From: Synechococcus sp. UW140
GTDB taxonomy: Bacteria > Cyanobacteriota > Cyanobacteriia > PCC-6307 > Cyanobiaceae
Reading direction: 5' to 3'
Assembly (NCBI RefSeq): GCF_900474295.1
Contig: NZ_UCOB01000034.1
Span: 52,699-116,698 of the forward strand
DNA length: 64,000 nucleotides
The number at the start of each line of letters is the position of its first letter. The stretch's first letter is position 1. Of the stretch, positions 63,920 to 64,000 are shown piece by piece. Made by a program: the position numbers and the translations under genes. The notes under the pieces were generated by a model. The model worked only from the letters and a program-made list of their open reading frames with translations. It was not told the DNA's origin and ran no database searches.

Positions 63920-64000
63920 GTACATGTAAACGGATTGCGTGCCTTATCGTGCACCCGCACATCCCTGTTCTTGGGTGATGTAGTGAGGGCATTAATTGTT

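Overview
The window looks like a marine Synechococcus-type cyanobacterium (inference). The evidence is GC-rich, densely packed core genes of cyanobacterial type: Ftn2/ZipN cell division protein, an inactive ClpR beside ClpP, a CpcS/CpeS-type bilin lyase, several cyanobacteria-only DUF families, a LarB/CpmA homologue, Yfr1/Yfr2-like RNAs and a nickel superoxide dismutase cluster. The bilin lyase and the base composition argue against low-GC Prochlorococcus. The replicon looks chromosomal up to about 58.7 kb; from there to the end the DNA is AT-rich, sparse and full of unrecognised small genes, like a genomic island.

Layout. 0-2.5 kb: two cell-surface polysaccharide genes. 2.5-10.5 kb: cobalamin (cbiB), a transporter, ilvC, clpP/clpR, a PIN-TRAM protein, hemW and panB. 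10.6-14.3 kb: SRP RNA, then a reduced division/wall cluster (ddl, one unknown, ftsQ, ftsZ). 14.4-21.2 kb: miaB, then a probable D-glutamate recycling pair (enolase-superfamily racemase plus DUF1611 N-acetyltransferase), tRNA-His, an amidohydrolase and an FAD oxidase. 21.2-26.3 kb: a lumenal pentapeptide protein, two convergent small RNAs resembling Yfr2 and Yfr1, folC, argD, tRNA-Leu(CAA), murA and tRNA-Leu(CAG).

26.3-28.3 kb is a small accessory island. It starts at the 3' end of tRNA-Leu(CAG) and ends at an imperfect copy of that 3' end. It carries two translationally coupled RiPP-precursor-like genes with Nif11-type leaders, plus small secreted or lipoprotein candidates. No modification enzyme or integrase is visible in it.

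28.3-58.7 kb returns to core genes: trmH-type methylase, lpdA, trpC; then a fossil Fe-superoxide dismutase directly beside a working-looking nickel SOD set (nickel transporter, SodX protease, SodN); FKBP, lnt, mnmA, nnrD/E, a group 2 sigma factor, pdhA, ftn2, ffh, rpsP, phoH, a BI-1 family protein, era, a bilin lyase, trmD, ispF, larB, thiS, thiE, ribF. The SRP parts (ffs at 10.6 kb, ffh at 44 kb) and two pyruvate dehydrogenase subunits (lpdA, pdhA) lie in the same window but not in operons together.

58.7-64 kb: small orphan genes, one broken lipoprotein gene, a 25-27 bp tandem repeat array next to a 303-codon unknown gene, tRNA-like remnants, and three spaced copies of an 11-mer (TAGGTGTTACG) running toward the window end. 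I saw no CRISPR array, no intact transposase or integrase and no rRNA.
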